Shown here: positions 36,586 to 45,867 of the stretch, in pieces
Layout of the letters: every line of letters begins with the position of its first letter
Numbering within the stretch: position 1 is the first letter of the stretch
Assembly: GCA_037127315.1 (NCBI GenBank)
Contig: JBBBDQ010000446.1
Location: 619,501 to 683,500, forward strand
Direction of reading: 5' to 3'
DNA length: 64,000 nt
From: Ascarosepion bandense
Taxonomy: Eukaryota; Mollusca; Cephalopoda; Sepiida; Sepiidae
Translations under genes and position numbers: made by a program
Notes under the pieces: model-generated
What the model was told of the DNA's origin: nothing
The model's input: the letters and a program-made list of their open reading frames with translations, nothing else
Database searches by the model: none

Positions 36586-36705
36586 CCCTTAAATCTTACA
36601 ATATAAATGTTCACCTTTACCTGAGGCATTGTTTTTATTTAAATCTTAGAATCAAAATGTTCACCTTTACCTGAGGCACTGCTTTATTTAAGATTTTACA
36701 AGTAC
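36586..36705. repeat. Short tandem duplication (about 65 bp unit)
   Basis: The phrase ATGTTCACCTTTACCTGAGG with flanking TTAAATCTTA occurs twice in direct order (about 36,606 and 36,657). Confidence 0.75.
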
Positions 36706-37113
36706 ACAGACTAAAGCTGTGTAAAATAAACAAATAAGGTTCATATGAGATGAAATATAATCTGATTATGCGATGTGCATTAGAATGTCCAATTATATTC
36801 GCGTCAGTGGTTTCGGGAATGTTAGCGAGGGTGTTTACTCGAAAAAATTTAAATAATTCTTAACTGATGAATGTTTTAATTGAAGCATTTTGGCAGTTAA
36901 AAATTGTTGTGTGTGAAAATCATTTCTAGAATTTATATCTGACAGTAACTATAGAATATGAATGGGCCCGTGCCGTCCAAAAAGACTGCAAAATATTTAT
37001 ATTGATGTGCCGTCTAAAATGAAGGCAACATATTTATTGCTGCACCTACTATGGAATATGTTACATTGTGACATGAGAAAAAAAAGCTAATCCCTCCGAG
37101 CATGACAGGAGGG
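36706..37113. other. Intergenic with a small direct duplication
   Basis: Mostly featureless. GTGCCGTC followed by AAA and CAA-ATATTTAT occurs twice around 36,970-37,040. Confidence 0.4.
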
Positions 37114-37115
37114 AT

Positions 37116-37185
<70 letters not shown>
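37114..37185. repeat. (GATA)n microsatellite
   Basis: About 18 uninterrupted GATA units, adjacent to the left arm of the LINE inverted repeat. Confidence 0.97.
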
Positions 37186-37186
37186 C

Positions 37187-37503
37187 AAACAGTCAAAATG
37201 GGGACAAATATATGTGAAAACCTCAAGTAAAATTCATGGGAAAAAAATCCAAACCCGGTGACTTGCCAATGCTGACCTTCATCAATACCGCCTGGACCTC
37301 GCCCTTCTTCATTTCACCCTCGCCGCTAGCCACTTCAGGCGGCGAAAGCCGAGGAAAATCGGCAAATTAGCTGCGAAGCTCGTTGTTACGGCTCCTTGAT
37401 AAACTGGCTCACGAAATACCTCATATATGTCATCAGTCGACCTCAAAGTACGGCCCTCTGTGGAATCGACCTCTTGAATGTGAGGATCGTCACCTCAACA
37501 GAT
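37187..37503 (-). pseudogene. L1/Tx1-like LINE RT fragment, left inverted arm
   Basis: On the minus strand this aligns almost base for base with 38,128-38,463 and encodes the start of a non-LTR reverse-transcriptase domain: KVSIGKSPG(L/F)D, then a tract ending in ...HIFVP. Stops and small indels break it. The two arms form a ~320-bp inverted repeat around a 625-bp spacer. Confidence 0.65.
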
Positions 37504-37597
37504 CTCAATCAGATATATATCTATATATAACCACTGTTAGACTGTGGTGAAGTGAGAACTAGTGGGGAGGTTAGAGTTATGTTTAGGTTTTGGAATA

Positions 37598-37895
37598 GTT
37601 GGTTGGAGAGGAAGAGGCTCATCCCTTGTTCCTTTTTAGCATGTGGTTTCCGGCTTTCTCGTTTCCAATCTTTTCACTCTTTTCTTTTTTTTTCTCAATT
37701 GGAGTAGATAGAATAAACTATCGCCCGGTTCACACTCCACCCACGTCTATTGAACTTTTGAAGAGGCTCATCCCTTGTTCCTTGTTTAGGATGTGGTTTC
37801 CGTCTTTCTCTTTTCCAATCTTTTCATTCCTACGTAACCCCTGCTCTTCAGTGGCGTTACCGCCTTGCTCGGGGTGATATGATTAAAAAAAAAAA
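37598..37895 (+). repeat. CR1/Jockey-like LINE 3' end with internal duplication
   Basis: The end CCTTGCTCGGGGTGATATGA, then TTAAAAAAA, matches the LINE tails at about 3,580-3,605 and 4,322-4,350. Inside, GAGGCTCATCCCTTGTTCCT through TTTCCAATCTTTTCA occurs twice, about 148 bp apart. It lies between the two L1/Tx1-like arms. The 92-codon frame 37,599-37,877 is non-coding LINE tail. Confidence 0.65.
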
Positions 37896-38127
37896 GGTTA
37901 GGTCTTTCAACACCGAGCTTTACAGGCGACTCGCACTAGATAAGACTAACAAGGTGAAGGTTTGTAAGGCTTGTCTATCCCGGGTTGGGTATGAGAGGGC
38001 CCCCTAGAAAAAGCTCTGGGGTGTTTGCAAGCGCTACATGAGTCACGTAGGTAGACATAAATAATCAAAATGCTTTCCAAAGCTAGGAACATGGGCGCAG
38101 AATTTTGCAAGTAACAGATCCGTTGAG

Positions 38128-38940
38128 GTGACGATCGTTACATTCGAGCGGTCGAATCCGCAGAGGGTCATACTTTTGAGTTCGACTAATGACATGTATC
38201 AGGAATTTCACCGGTATTTCGTGAGCCAGTTTATCAAGGAGCCTGGTCTCCGTGACAACGAGTTTCGCAGCTAATTTACCGATTTTCCTCGGCTTTCGCC
38301 GACTGAAGTGGCTAGCAGCGAGGGTAAAATGAAGAAGGGCGATGTCCAGGCGGCATTGAAGAAGGTCAGCATTGGCGAGTCACCGAGTTTGGATTTTTTG
38401 CCCTACGAATGTTACTTGAGGTCGCCACACATATTTGTCCCCATTTTGACTGTTATGTTCAATAACTGGTTCCGATAGGGGTCCCTCCCCAATCCGAATA
38501 CCAGGCGTTTGAAAAGGGGCAATAGTTCTGTATTTGCATGATTACAGGCCCATAATTTTGCCTAACATAGGCTTAAGGATCCTGACTGGGCGTTTGCAGT
38601 CAGTTGTCAAAACTCTGTAGTGACCCGAGCAGACTTGTGGTGTACAAAATACGACAAGCAGACAAAGCTGATGAATCTAGATAAGCCAGACAGTTTGATG
38701 CTGTTCTGCGGGCCGTTGGCTTCAAACCCGACTTGTTAACCAAATCCCCTGCCAGTCGAGTCTGTTATTTCCGTCTCGCCTGTAGTGGGCATGTCAGTAA
38801 CTAGGATCAATGTTGTAAAATTCACGGCCCCCATTGTCTAAAGGGCCTTTACCAGCCCAGCCGCCAATGAAAAGGAAGATGGACAATCGCTAAAGGTCGG
38901 CAAGAGCCAGGGAATCCCCGAAAGCTCCGACTGATGACCC
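38128..38940 (+). pseudogene. L1/Tx1-like LINE reverse-transcriptase relic
   Basis: A decayed RT domain read across stops: VQAALKKVSIGESPSLDFLP, FVPILTVMFNNW, then RPIILPNIGLRILTGRLQS, the order typical of the fingers/palm of L1/Tx1-like polymerases. Further downstream only scattered matches such as AVGFKPD-like codons remain. Its first 335 bp is the right arm of the inverted repeat with 37,187-37,503. Confidence 0.65.
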
Positions 38941-39036
38941 GGCTAGCTTTTTAGGAAGTCATGAGTAATCTCCTTCTAACCACTACTGTAGCCTGGTATT
39001 AAACTCACAACTCTTTGGGACACGTCACAGGAACTT

Positions 39037-39104
39037 ACCAACGTCTATATTTACTGGGTCATGTGTCCTTAAGGACACATCGCCTAGGAGATATAGACGT
39101 TGGT
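39037..39104. repeat. Nested perfect inverted repeat (hairpin)
   Basis: Outer arms ACCAACGTCTATAT (39,037-39,050) and ATATAGACGTTGGT (39,091-39,104) are perfect complements over 14 bp. Between them lies a perfect 20-bp palindrome at 39,061-39,080 (ATGTGTCCTTAAGGACACAT). No coding sequence overlaps. I do not know its function. Confidence 0.9.
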
Positions 39105-39239
39105 TAGAACAACTGATTTTTGGGGACTTATAGACCTAATGTCCAGTAACATATTGCAATTTTTTATGTTAATGGTTTTCTCTAGTATTTTTTTACCAGA
39201 ACTCATATTGCAAGAGGGATGAGAATGATATACCCCAGT

Positions 39240-39360
39240 GATTGTAATAAAGGGTTTGGTTCGAAATTCCTACCACCTGAAGAAGGCCGGAGCATACAAC
39301 GGCCGAAACGTCGTACAAATGGCAACAAAGATGAGGACAATAGTTCAAATAATGTAAATG
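39240..39360 (+). mobile_element. Penelope-like element terminal fragment with hammerhead-like motif
   Basis: Contains CTGAAGA (39,277-39,283), a GGCCG/CGGCC stem and GAAAC (39,305-39,309), followed by GTCGTAC. This resembles the hammerhead motifs known in terminal regions of Penelope-like elements. One extra A lies between the core and stem II, so the fit to the strict consensus is imperfect. The segment from AAACGTCGTACAAATGG to AATAATGTAAAT recurs on the minus strand in the 108-bp tandem at 63,630-64,000. Confidence 0.5.
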
Positions 39361-39675
39361 CTTAAAATGACTAGCCTTTCAAAATCAAAATTGATAAACA
39401 CAACACCTGGGACGACCACAAATCCGTCACCCTTAAGCATTCCAGTTAACTCATTTAGAAAAACTAAATCGTCATCATTCAAAAGACAACGAACCCCTTT
39501 GCCCAGACGAATGCAGAAAGAAAAATCCAAGCTTTGTTACAATTTAGGGGAATACGTGTGCCGGGTGACAAAAGAAAAAGCGGAAAAATCACTATCCGAC
39601 ACAAGAAAAATGAAAGAACTGAAAGTTCTGCTAAACTTTAAAATAACCAACAATAATGACGTTGATGATTCATGA
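39358..39675 (+). CDS. Hypothetical 105-codon frame, doubtful
   Basis: An open frame of 105 codons starting just after the Penelope-like end. The product would be basic and rich in Lys, Ser and Thr (KTKSSSFKRQRTPLPRRMQK, then EKAEKSLSDTRKMKELKVLL). No domain, signal peptide or membrane segment is visible. It is longer than random frames in this AT-rich DNA and not low-complexity, so it is listed, but no promoter or splice context supports it. It may be a fragment of an unrecognised transposon ORF. Confidence 0.2.
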   Translation: MLKMTSLSKSKLINTTPGTTTNPSPLSIPVNSFRKTKSSSFKRQRTPLPRRMQKEKSKLCYNLGEYVCRVTKEKAEKSLSDTRKMKELKVLLNFKITNNNDVDDS

Positions 39676-39884
39676 AATGTTTCTGAAGTATTTTGACAGT
39701 TATCAGGTCGAGACAAAAAATGTTGCAAGAGGAGACTGATGCCTTTTCTACAGACCCTACCATTTTATTTTTTAACGAAGTCTCTGACAACAAACTGAGC
39801 CTGATTTGTTCCGGGTGGATCCCTATTTATGTTCGCACTTACCTACATAGAACTCTCAAACTAACATTCCTCTTGGACATTGGC

Positions 39885-40395
39885 GGCTCCATCAAAAACA
39901 GAGATTGTTATATATTCTTTGGAGCAGTATTGAATTTCGCAGGAAAGTGTATTTTTAAAATGTCAGTGAGTGCAGAAAGAAGCTGACACAATTAGTTTTA
40001 TTTTGATGATCAGGATCAAAGACGTCAGCGCTCGGATAGTAAAAAAAGGCACCTTAGGAAGCAGGTGTCAATGAGGTACGATAATTTAACTGAAGATAGA
40101 CAGCAGTTGGCAGTTTAAGTTTAGCAGTTTGTCTCTTAACGGCTCCATCAAAAACTGAGATTGTTATATATTCTTTGAATCAGTGTTGAATTTCGCAGGG
40201 AAGTGTATTTTTAAAATGTCAGTGAATGCAGAATGAAGCTGACACAATTAGTTTTGTTTTGACGATCAGGATCAAAGACGTCAGCGCTCGGATAATATCA
40301 AAAGGAAGCTTGGGAAGCAGGTGTCAATGAGGTTTGACAATTTAACTGAAGACAGACAGCAGTCGGCAGTTTAAAGTTTGCAGTTTTCATACAGC
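39885..40395. repeat. Tandem duplication of a 256-bp unit
   Basis: Unit 1 is 39,885-40,140 and unit 2 is 40,141-40,395. Both start GGCTCCATCAAAAAC and share GAATTTCGCAGG, AAGCTGACACAATTAGTTTT, GACGTCAGCGCTCGGATA and AAGCAGGTGTCAATGAGG. The 97-codon frame ending at 39,986 runs into unit 1 and has no recognisable product. Confidence 0.85.
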
Positions 40396-41130
40396 AGACG
40401 AGTTAAGAACATAGAGAGGCGGGCATCCGTCTGGTCACTGATCCGACGGAGAAGCGAATAAAATATGTATTGTACACTTTTGTTTCATATTTGTGTTGCT
40501 GTCCCGTCAGTTTATCGGTGAGAGTATATCGTCATTTTAAGCGTGTAAAAGCAAGCCACTTTGGGTCTATTTTATGTTTCTATTTTACCAGCTAAAAGAT
40601 CGTCAATCTTGTCGCAGTTTCTATATCACAAAATTGGCTCTAGATAAATGCGATAGTTCATCGGTGTCCCGTCTCCAGTCATGTTTGATGAAAATCCGTG
40701 AAACTAATCAAACTGGTAATACCTCTCTGGTTAACTAGTATATCTGACAAGGAGCTAAGGTCGGGATTTTGCAGGGCGCATCCCTATCGCGACATTCACT
40801 CGGTGTGAATGAATGTTTCGCACAGGAGACTCAACTCGCGACTGTGGGGATGTACTGTATAAAAGGTTACCATCTATTCAGCATATTTTGGTGAACACTT
40901 AAACAATACCACTGGTTCATCCAAGCCTTGTGAGTGAAATTTGATAGACGAAAATATTTGACAGCTGTTGATCTAGCACGGAAACGCAAGTCAGCGTGAC
41001 TGAGTGTTTTAGTGTACTTGCCATATTCACCGCGAGGATCAAATATAATGCGATTTTATACAAACTGTATCCACAAAGCATAGTTGAAAAGTAACCCACA
41101 AGTGAGTTCTGCGGATTTCTAAGAACGCGC
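40396..41130. other. Intergenic with one TATA-like site
   Basis: No coding frame. TATAAAAGG at 40,859-40,867 resembles a Pol II TATA box, and AATAAA occurs near 40,459. Nothing ties them to a gene. Confidence 0.3.
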
Positions 41131-41373
41131 ATGTGTCTGAGTCGTCGTCTGCAACGGGGATCGCCTAGCCGCCCTAGTACAGTGGTATATTTGGATACGC
41201 GTGAATGTTCATTAAGTATTTTACTGCGTGATATTTGTCTCGAGGCTTATGAATATGCCAAATGTATTGAACAAAAAAAATTAAGACAGCATAAGTTGCA
41301 AAAGAAGAAACCAACATTTTTCGAGTATAACGTGAATAAAGAAAGAAATGAATTATACTTTCGAATTTTTTAA
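41131..41373 (+). CDS. Hypothetical 80-codon frame, doubtful
   Basis: An open frame about 265 bp downstream of the TATA-like site at 40,859. The C-terminal half is basic (KKLRQHKLQKKKPTFFEYNV). No family recognised. It could be chance or a fragment of an unrecognised element. Confidence 0.15.
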   Translation: MCLSRRLQRGSPSRPSTVVYLDTRECSLSILLRDICLEAYEYAKCIEQKKLRQHKLQKKKPTFFEYNVNKERNELYFRIF

Positions 41374-41859
41374 TTCCTTATATTGAAGTCGGCGTCGCTT
41401 GAATATGAGAAATAGCATTCTTCTAAAAACTGTAAACAGCTTATAAAATAGTTTTTAACATGTTTTTATTGTTTAGATAACCGAGACGACTGCAGACCTG
41501 TTATGATTCTAGAAAAAAAATCACAAAGTGATAAAAAAAAATCCTGCTTTACTTTCTAGAATATCGTGTAGAAAAAGTAGAATGAGTATCTCATTAGAAT
41601 ATAAAACTCTTCAAAGTTAAAGTTGTGTAAAATTTGTAAATAAAAATTCTTAAAAAATAATCTCAATTAATTGATACTAAGTTGGGATTTCACAGTTGAT
41701 GCTGATGTTCAATTTTACATTCCGGTAGTGTCAGTTGAGTTTAAAATGTCACTAATGCCCTTGTCATAGATAGAAGAACATTTCTTTTCCCGACACAGGT
41801 ATGGTTTAAATAGTAAGATAGTTTTGGTTCTTTAGCTTTCGCTGAGATCCGTCAGAGGG

Positions 41860-42660
41860 TCAGTCCTGGGTATGGCGATATACTACAACAAGCAGCAATC
41901 GTGAGATTGAATATTTTCGAAAGCATGGAACTACCTCTTAGTTGCTGTTGTTTCCAGGTTCACCCTGACCCGGAGTGCTAGCAACTGCTACGGTCCCAGC
42001 TATGGGTAAAACATTTTCATAGCAAAATGAGAATCAATGCTTCACTAAATATATAAAAAATATACATTTTATAGTAGAATTACCAACAATAAATTTAATG
42101 ATTCACAAAGTATATATCTAAAACTATGCATGTACTCTGAAGTTGTGAAACATGGAACAAAATATTCCTGGGTATAATGATAAGCGACATCCGGCAGCAA
42201 GCTATCTTGTTGGAAGGCTGGAAGTTTTGAGGAGCGTGGAACTCCCTCGCAATTGCTTCTGTTAACAAGTCACCCCCTAGACGAGGTACCGGTTATATTC
42301 CAATCTATAGATTAACAGAGACCCCCCCCAAAAAGCAAAACACTATGAAAATAAAAAAAATATATACATGATATAAATAACACATCATACATTTCATATA
42401 AAAAAAACTTACCAAGGAAACATATTTATAGTAAAAATTGCAACAATACCTATTTACCGTAAAAATTATCAAGAATTCATTTTATTCGTAAACGACTAAA
42501 AATATATTGCATCCGTATTAACTCTCAATTGCTGTTTCGACTAAGTCCACCCTGACGAGAAATGGTGATACGTGTTATGTTCCTATGTATAGAAAAATAG
42601 AAATCCCACACCTCCTATAAAAAAGCAAAACACTATGAAAGTATAAAAATCTATTTTTAT
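41860..42660. repeat. Three diverged copies of a ~300-bp unit
   Basis: Landmarks recur in direct order: GGAACTACCTCTTAGTTGCT / GGAACTCCCTCGCAATTGCT / AACTCTCAATTGCTG; GGTTCACCCTGAC / AAGTCACCCCCTAGAC / AGTCCACCCTGAC; and AAAAAGCAAAACACTATGAA in the last two (about 42,331 and 42,623). An old tandem or nested repeat of unknown class. Confidence 0.6.
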
Positions 42661-42738
42661 GGTTGTTGTGGCCTGTTAGGGCCAGGAAGAAAGACTCGGA
42701 AACCAAATGGTAGGTTGAACTAGTGTATTAGAATAACA

Positions 42739-42740
<2 letters not shown>

Positions 42741-42785
<45 letters not shown>
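42741..42785. repeat. (TA)n microsatellite
   Basis: About 22 TA units ending at the left arm of the fold-back element. Confidence 0.95.
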
Positions 42786-42786
<1 letters not shown>

Positions 42787-43041
42787 TGTAATGGTTGTTA
42801 CAATGTTTTTATAAATTCATATTATCACTACACAAAAATGTTTCTGTTTCGAAGCCAGCCCATTATGTTGTTGGCTTCAACTTCAGGTGATTTTTTAGAA
42901 AAGATTTTTTAGAAAAAAAGATTTTCTAAAAAATCACCTGAAGATGAAACCAACAACATAATGGGTTGGCTTCGAATCATGAAGATTTTTGTGTAGTGAT
43001 ACTATGAATTTATAAACCATAGTAACAACCATAACAGTATA
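42783..43041. mobile_element. Fold-back element with ~120-bp inverted arms and hammerhead-like motifs
   Basis: The left arm 42,783-42,902 is complementary to the right arm 42,921-43,041, with an 18-base AT-rich loop. Each arm reads outward as CTGAAG(A/T)TGAA, a CCAAC/GTTGG stem and CTTCGAA, a hammerhead-like order with one extra base after the core (right arm core 42,938-42,944). The left end touches a (TA)n array. It could be two tail-to-tail copies of one Penelope-like terminus. Confidence 0.7.
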
Positions 43042-43131
43042 ACGCTCTCCATTTGTATTGAGCACTCTTTATAAAAGTAAATGCATGAACAAAAGGTTAA
43101 TAGAACTACGAGTTCAACAACTTAGTTATAA

Positions 43132-43133
<2 letters not shown>

Positions 43134-43166
<33 letters not shown>
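43134..43166. repeat. (TA)n microsatellite
   Basis: About 16 TA units, about 85 bp beyond the hammerhead-like motif at 43,251-43,285 on its minus-strand downstream side. Confidence 0.95.
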
Positions 43167-43170
<4 letters not shown>

Positions 43171-43250
43171 TGTTTTGAAGGCTGTCACAATGCGTTGAGT
43201 AAAATAAAGGAAGGTAAGAAAGTTTTGGGGTATTACCTATTTATTAAACT

Positions 43251-43285
43251 CTAATATTTCGAGATCAAAATCTCATCTTCAGAAT
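43251..43285 (-). ncRNA. Hammerhead-like motif downstream of the GIY-YIG relic
   Basis: On the minus strand: CTGAAGA, one extra T, stem GAGAT/ATCTC with loop TTTG, then GAAA. Core bases are present, but the extra base and the absence of a clear stem III/cleavage triplet make activity uncertain. It lies about 800 bp downstream, in the same orientation, of the Penelope-like GIY-YIG region, the expected place for a Penelope terminal ribozyme. Confidence 0.4.
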
Positions 43286-43385
43286 AGCAAAGAAGCATGT
43301 GTCTGTTCGAGTGTGTTCTTGGCCTTTCAAAGAATTGTCATTCCTGACTGGCTGTCTCCTGCTCTTGCTGTCATTTATTTTACTT

Positions 43386-43408
43386 TGTGTGTGTGTGTGT
43401 GTGTGTGA
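43386..43408. repeat. (TG)n microsatellite
   Basis: Eleven TG units. The 65-78-codon frames around 43,299-43,665 are driven by TG-rich sequence and are not genes. Confidence 0.9.
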
Positions 43409-43852
43409 CCTGACCATTACTGTGACTTTTGCCCGGGTTGAAGAGGATCTATTTAATTACTGTTGTTTTATCTATCTACTTTATCTGGTGGTGTGTGCGT
43501 GTCCGTGACTGTGTCATGTGTGCGTGTTTATATGCGTGTCGTTCTTGGAATTTATTCTACTTTATTTTGTATATGTGTGTGCGTGTGTGTGCGCGTTTCG
43601 GTGTGCGGTGTGTTACAGGCACCTCCACTTCTTTGCCGGGGGTGGATGGGAATAGCATAGCGTAAAGTTATTTGTTTATTTGTTTTTTTCTATAGGATTG
43701 TTATTATTATTATTATTTCTTATCCTCTCTAACAAACAGTATAATGAAAAAAGCTTCAAGAATTTTTTTTAATTATTTAATAATCAGCGTAGGCATCAAA
43801 TCACTATGCCGAAATATTGGAGGTACTGAAATGTGTGTATGTGTTTAGTGAT

Positions 43853-43853
<1 letters not shown>

Positions 43854-43904
<51 letters not shown>

Positions 43905-43924
43905 AATATATATATATATATATA
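43854..43924. repeat. (CA)n(TA)n compound microsatellite
   Basis: About 22 CA units (43,854-43,899) followed by TA units. Confidence 0.95.
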
Positions 43925-44083
43925 CACGCACATATGAGCGCACGCGTTCCGGCATGAGTTGTGTACGCGTGTTTATGTTACGTATGTTTATATGTGTGCG
44001 TTAAACTGTGATAGCGTGTTTGTGTGTATGTGCTTTATTGTTATGGTCAGTGTGTGTCATGTGCGTGTTAGCGTTGTCTATTC

Positions 44084-44505
44084 TGTTATGTAGTCTAGAT
44101 TAAGCTCATGTTGATTGTGGAGCTGTGGGTGTAGTTTAGTTATTATCTGGGACTCTTTTATGGGCAGGTTCCCTATGTACCGCTCTCTAGCCTCGATATT
44201 GACGATTATATTTTTGTTAGTATTTTTGCATTTTTAAATGTTTATGGAAGGACGACGCTTGTGTGTGTATGTGTTCCTATATTCTAATGTGCAACGGTCT
44301 GGTGGTGCTGCCAACATAGAATTCCTGTATGCGGTATGCGGTACACGACATATACCTCGTGGCATATGCCGGTGCCCGTAATAGGGGCAATTGGCCAGTG
44401 TGCATGTGGTTTTGTTGCTTGTTTTGTGGTTGGAGTTGAGGTGTCTGCGAAGAGCAGGGCCGTAGTGGGCCAGGTGTATATCCCAAAACGGCCAATCATA
44501 CGCAC
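44084..44505 (-). pseudogene. Penelope-like element GIY-YIG endonuclease domain, broken
   Basis: Minus-strand reading across frames gives a coherent GIY-YIG region: a linker NKTTCTLANCP, then YVVYRI, EFYVGSTTRPLHIRI (the YVG is the YIG position), a stop, EH, SSFHKHL, then IEARERYIGNLPIKESQIIT. The order and spacing match the C-terminal endonuclease of Penelope-like retroelements, which cleaves target DNA for reverse transcription. At least two frameshifts and several stops make it inactive. No upstream reverse-transcriptase domain is left nearby. Confidence 0.75.
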
Positions 44506-44746
44506 ACAGTTAAAATTATTTTAAAAACAAATGGTTTGATTATTTGTATTAGCTTTTCAATTTTTGATTAGTCTTCACGCATTGACTTAACAATCTAAAG
44601 TTAACAATGAAGGAAAGTTTTTAAGATTTCCGAATGTTTATAAAGTATTATAAAAACAAATGAAAACAATTCTTTGTATAATTCATTGAAAATTTATTTT
44701 TTATATTTATTTTATTTTCAGACCATCATATCCTTAATATCAATTA

Positions 44747-45005
44747 GTCAGTCAGTTAAGTGCCATAAGCGAAACACGCTTGGGCGATCATGTCTCGAAA
44801 GAGACATGACTGACTGGGCAGAAGATTATCCCGCAGTAGGTTGCTATTGCTTTCTGCGGTAGACTGGTTGCCGACCAAGGCTATAGAACCCAATCTGTCC
44901 TATTATTTAACCCATAACTGGAGGGAAGAGACGGATTAATACCTTTCCCAAGGATATTTGCGCGTAAGTGAATGCAATGAATTCAACTGGAATTCGAACT
45001 CGGCT
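44747..45005 (-). mobile_element. tRNA-derived SINE, head-truncated
   Basis: Same family as 1,366-1,674, on the minus strand. Landmarks are GGCGATCATGTCTCGAAAGA, ATCCCGCAGTAGGTTGCTAT, CCCATAACTGGAGG and GAATTCAACTGGAATTCGAA. It is cut inside the B-box region, so the A box is missing. Confidence 0.78.
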
Positions 45006-45009
45006 TTAT

Positions 45010-45690
45010 ATCCTTATATTAATCCTTAATGTCTAAAAAAACAATTAAAATTTTATCTAAAAAAGATTGGCACAGTTTTATTGCCTTTTTGTTTTCACAA
45101 ATCAGAGCAGATTTTCGAAAAATAGAGCGAATTTAGAAAAAAAGAAAACAGTTGCTTAGCATTTCTAAATGACTCTTGAATTTAATTAATATTAAGCACA
45201 TGATGGAATTCTCGCGAATTTCTAGTCACTTCAGAAAATTTACAGGTGATGGGGTAGCAAATGTAAAAAAATATTTTTACCAAGTTTTTCAAAAAATAAT
45301 TGATTTAAAAAGGATTTAAGTCATTTATAAATAAGTCCTGAAATTTTTAGCAAAATCCGAACATTATTTGATTTAATGTTTTTCACTGCAAATAAGTGAT
45401 TGGCGTAATATTACTTTAACCTTAACAAACCCTTGAAAAAATAGCGTCAGTCACGGACAAAAACAAAACAAGACTTTTTATACCAAAATTTCCAGCGTTT
45501 TAGAAAGAACTGAATTTTTTTTTTCAAAATAATTAAAAGAATATTTTTAACTATCCTCTTAAAAATAACATGAATATTTTTCCGATGAAACCTTGTTTTT
45601 ATTTAGTTTGGGGGTTTCTTTAATCATACTATGCTGTTTTTTTTTGTTTTTTTGTTTTTTTTTGTTGTTGTTGTTGTTCAGCAAATTCGT
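45010..45690. repeat. Old ~670-bp direct repeat, copy 1
   Basis: Resembles 47,995-48,655 in the same direction about 3 kb away. Shared landmarks are GTTTTATTGC, AAAATCCGA(C/A)A(T)ATTATTTGATT, TTTAGAAAG, CTCTTAAAAATAA and ATCATACTATGCTGTTTT. Heavily diverged. It could be an ancient LTR pair or two copies of one repeat. The 70-codon frame at 45,559-45,771 (-) is low-complexity. Confidence 0.55.
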
Positions 45691-45780
45691 GGAGATACTT
45701 AAATAAATGTCCGTATCACACGTTTTTATACTTCTTTTATCTTTGTTTATATAATGAACACGCACCTTCACCTAAAAATA

Positions 45781-45867
45781 TATAGTGGGCTACCCGTTCT
45801 AGTGAAATGTAGTTATGTGTTGAAACAGATTAAATGAATTTGGCCTCGTTAGTAGATAGCCCACTAT
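45781..45867. mobile_element. Miniature element with 12-bp terminal inverted repeats
   Basis: TATAGTGGGCTA at 45,781 is exactly complementary to TAGCCCACTATA ending at 45,867. The 87-bp unit has no coding capacity. It could be a very short MITE or a chance stem-loop. Confidence 0.45.
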
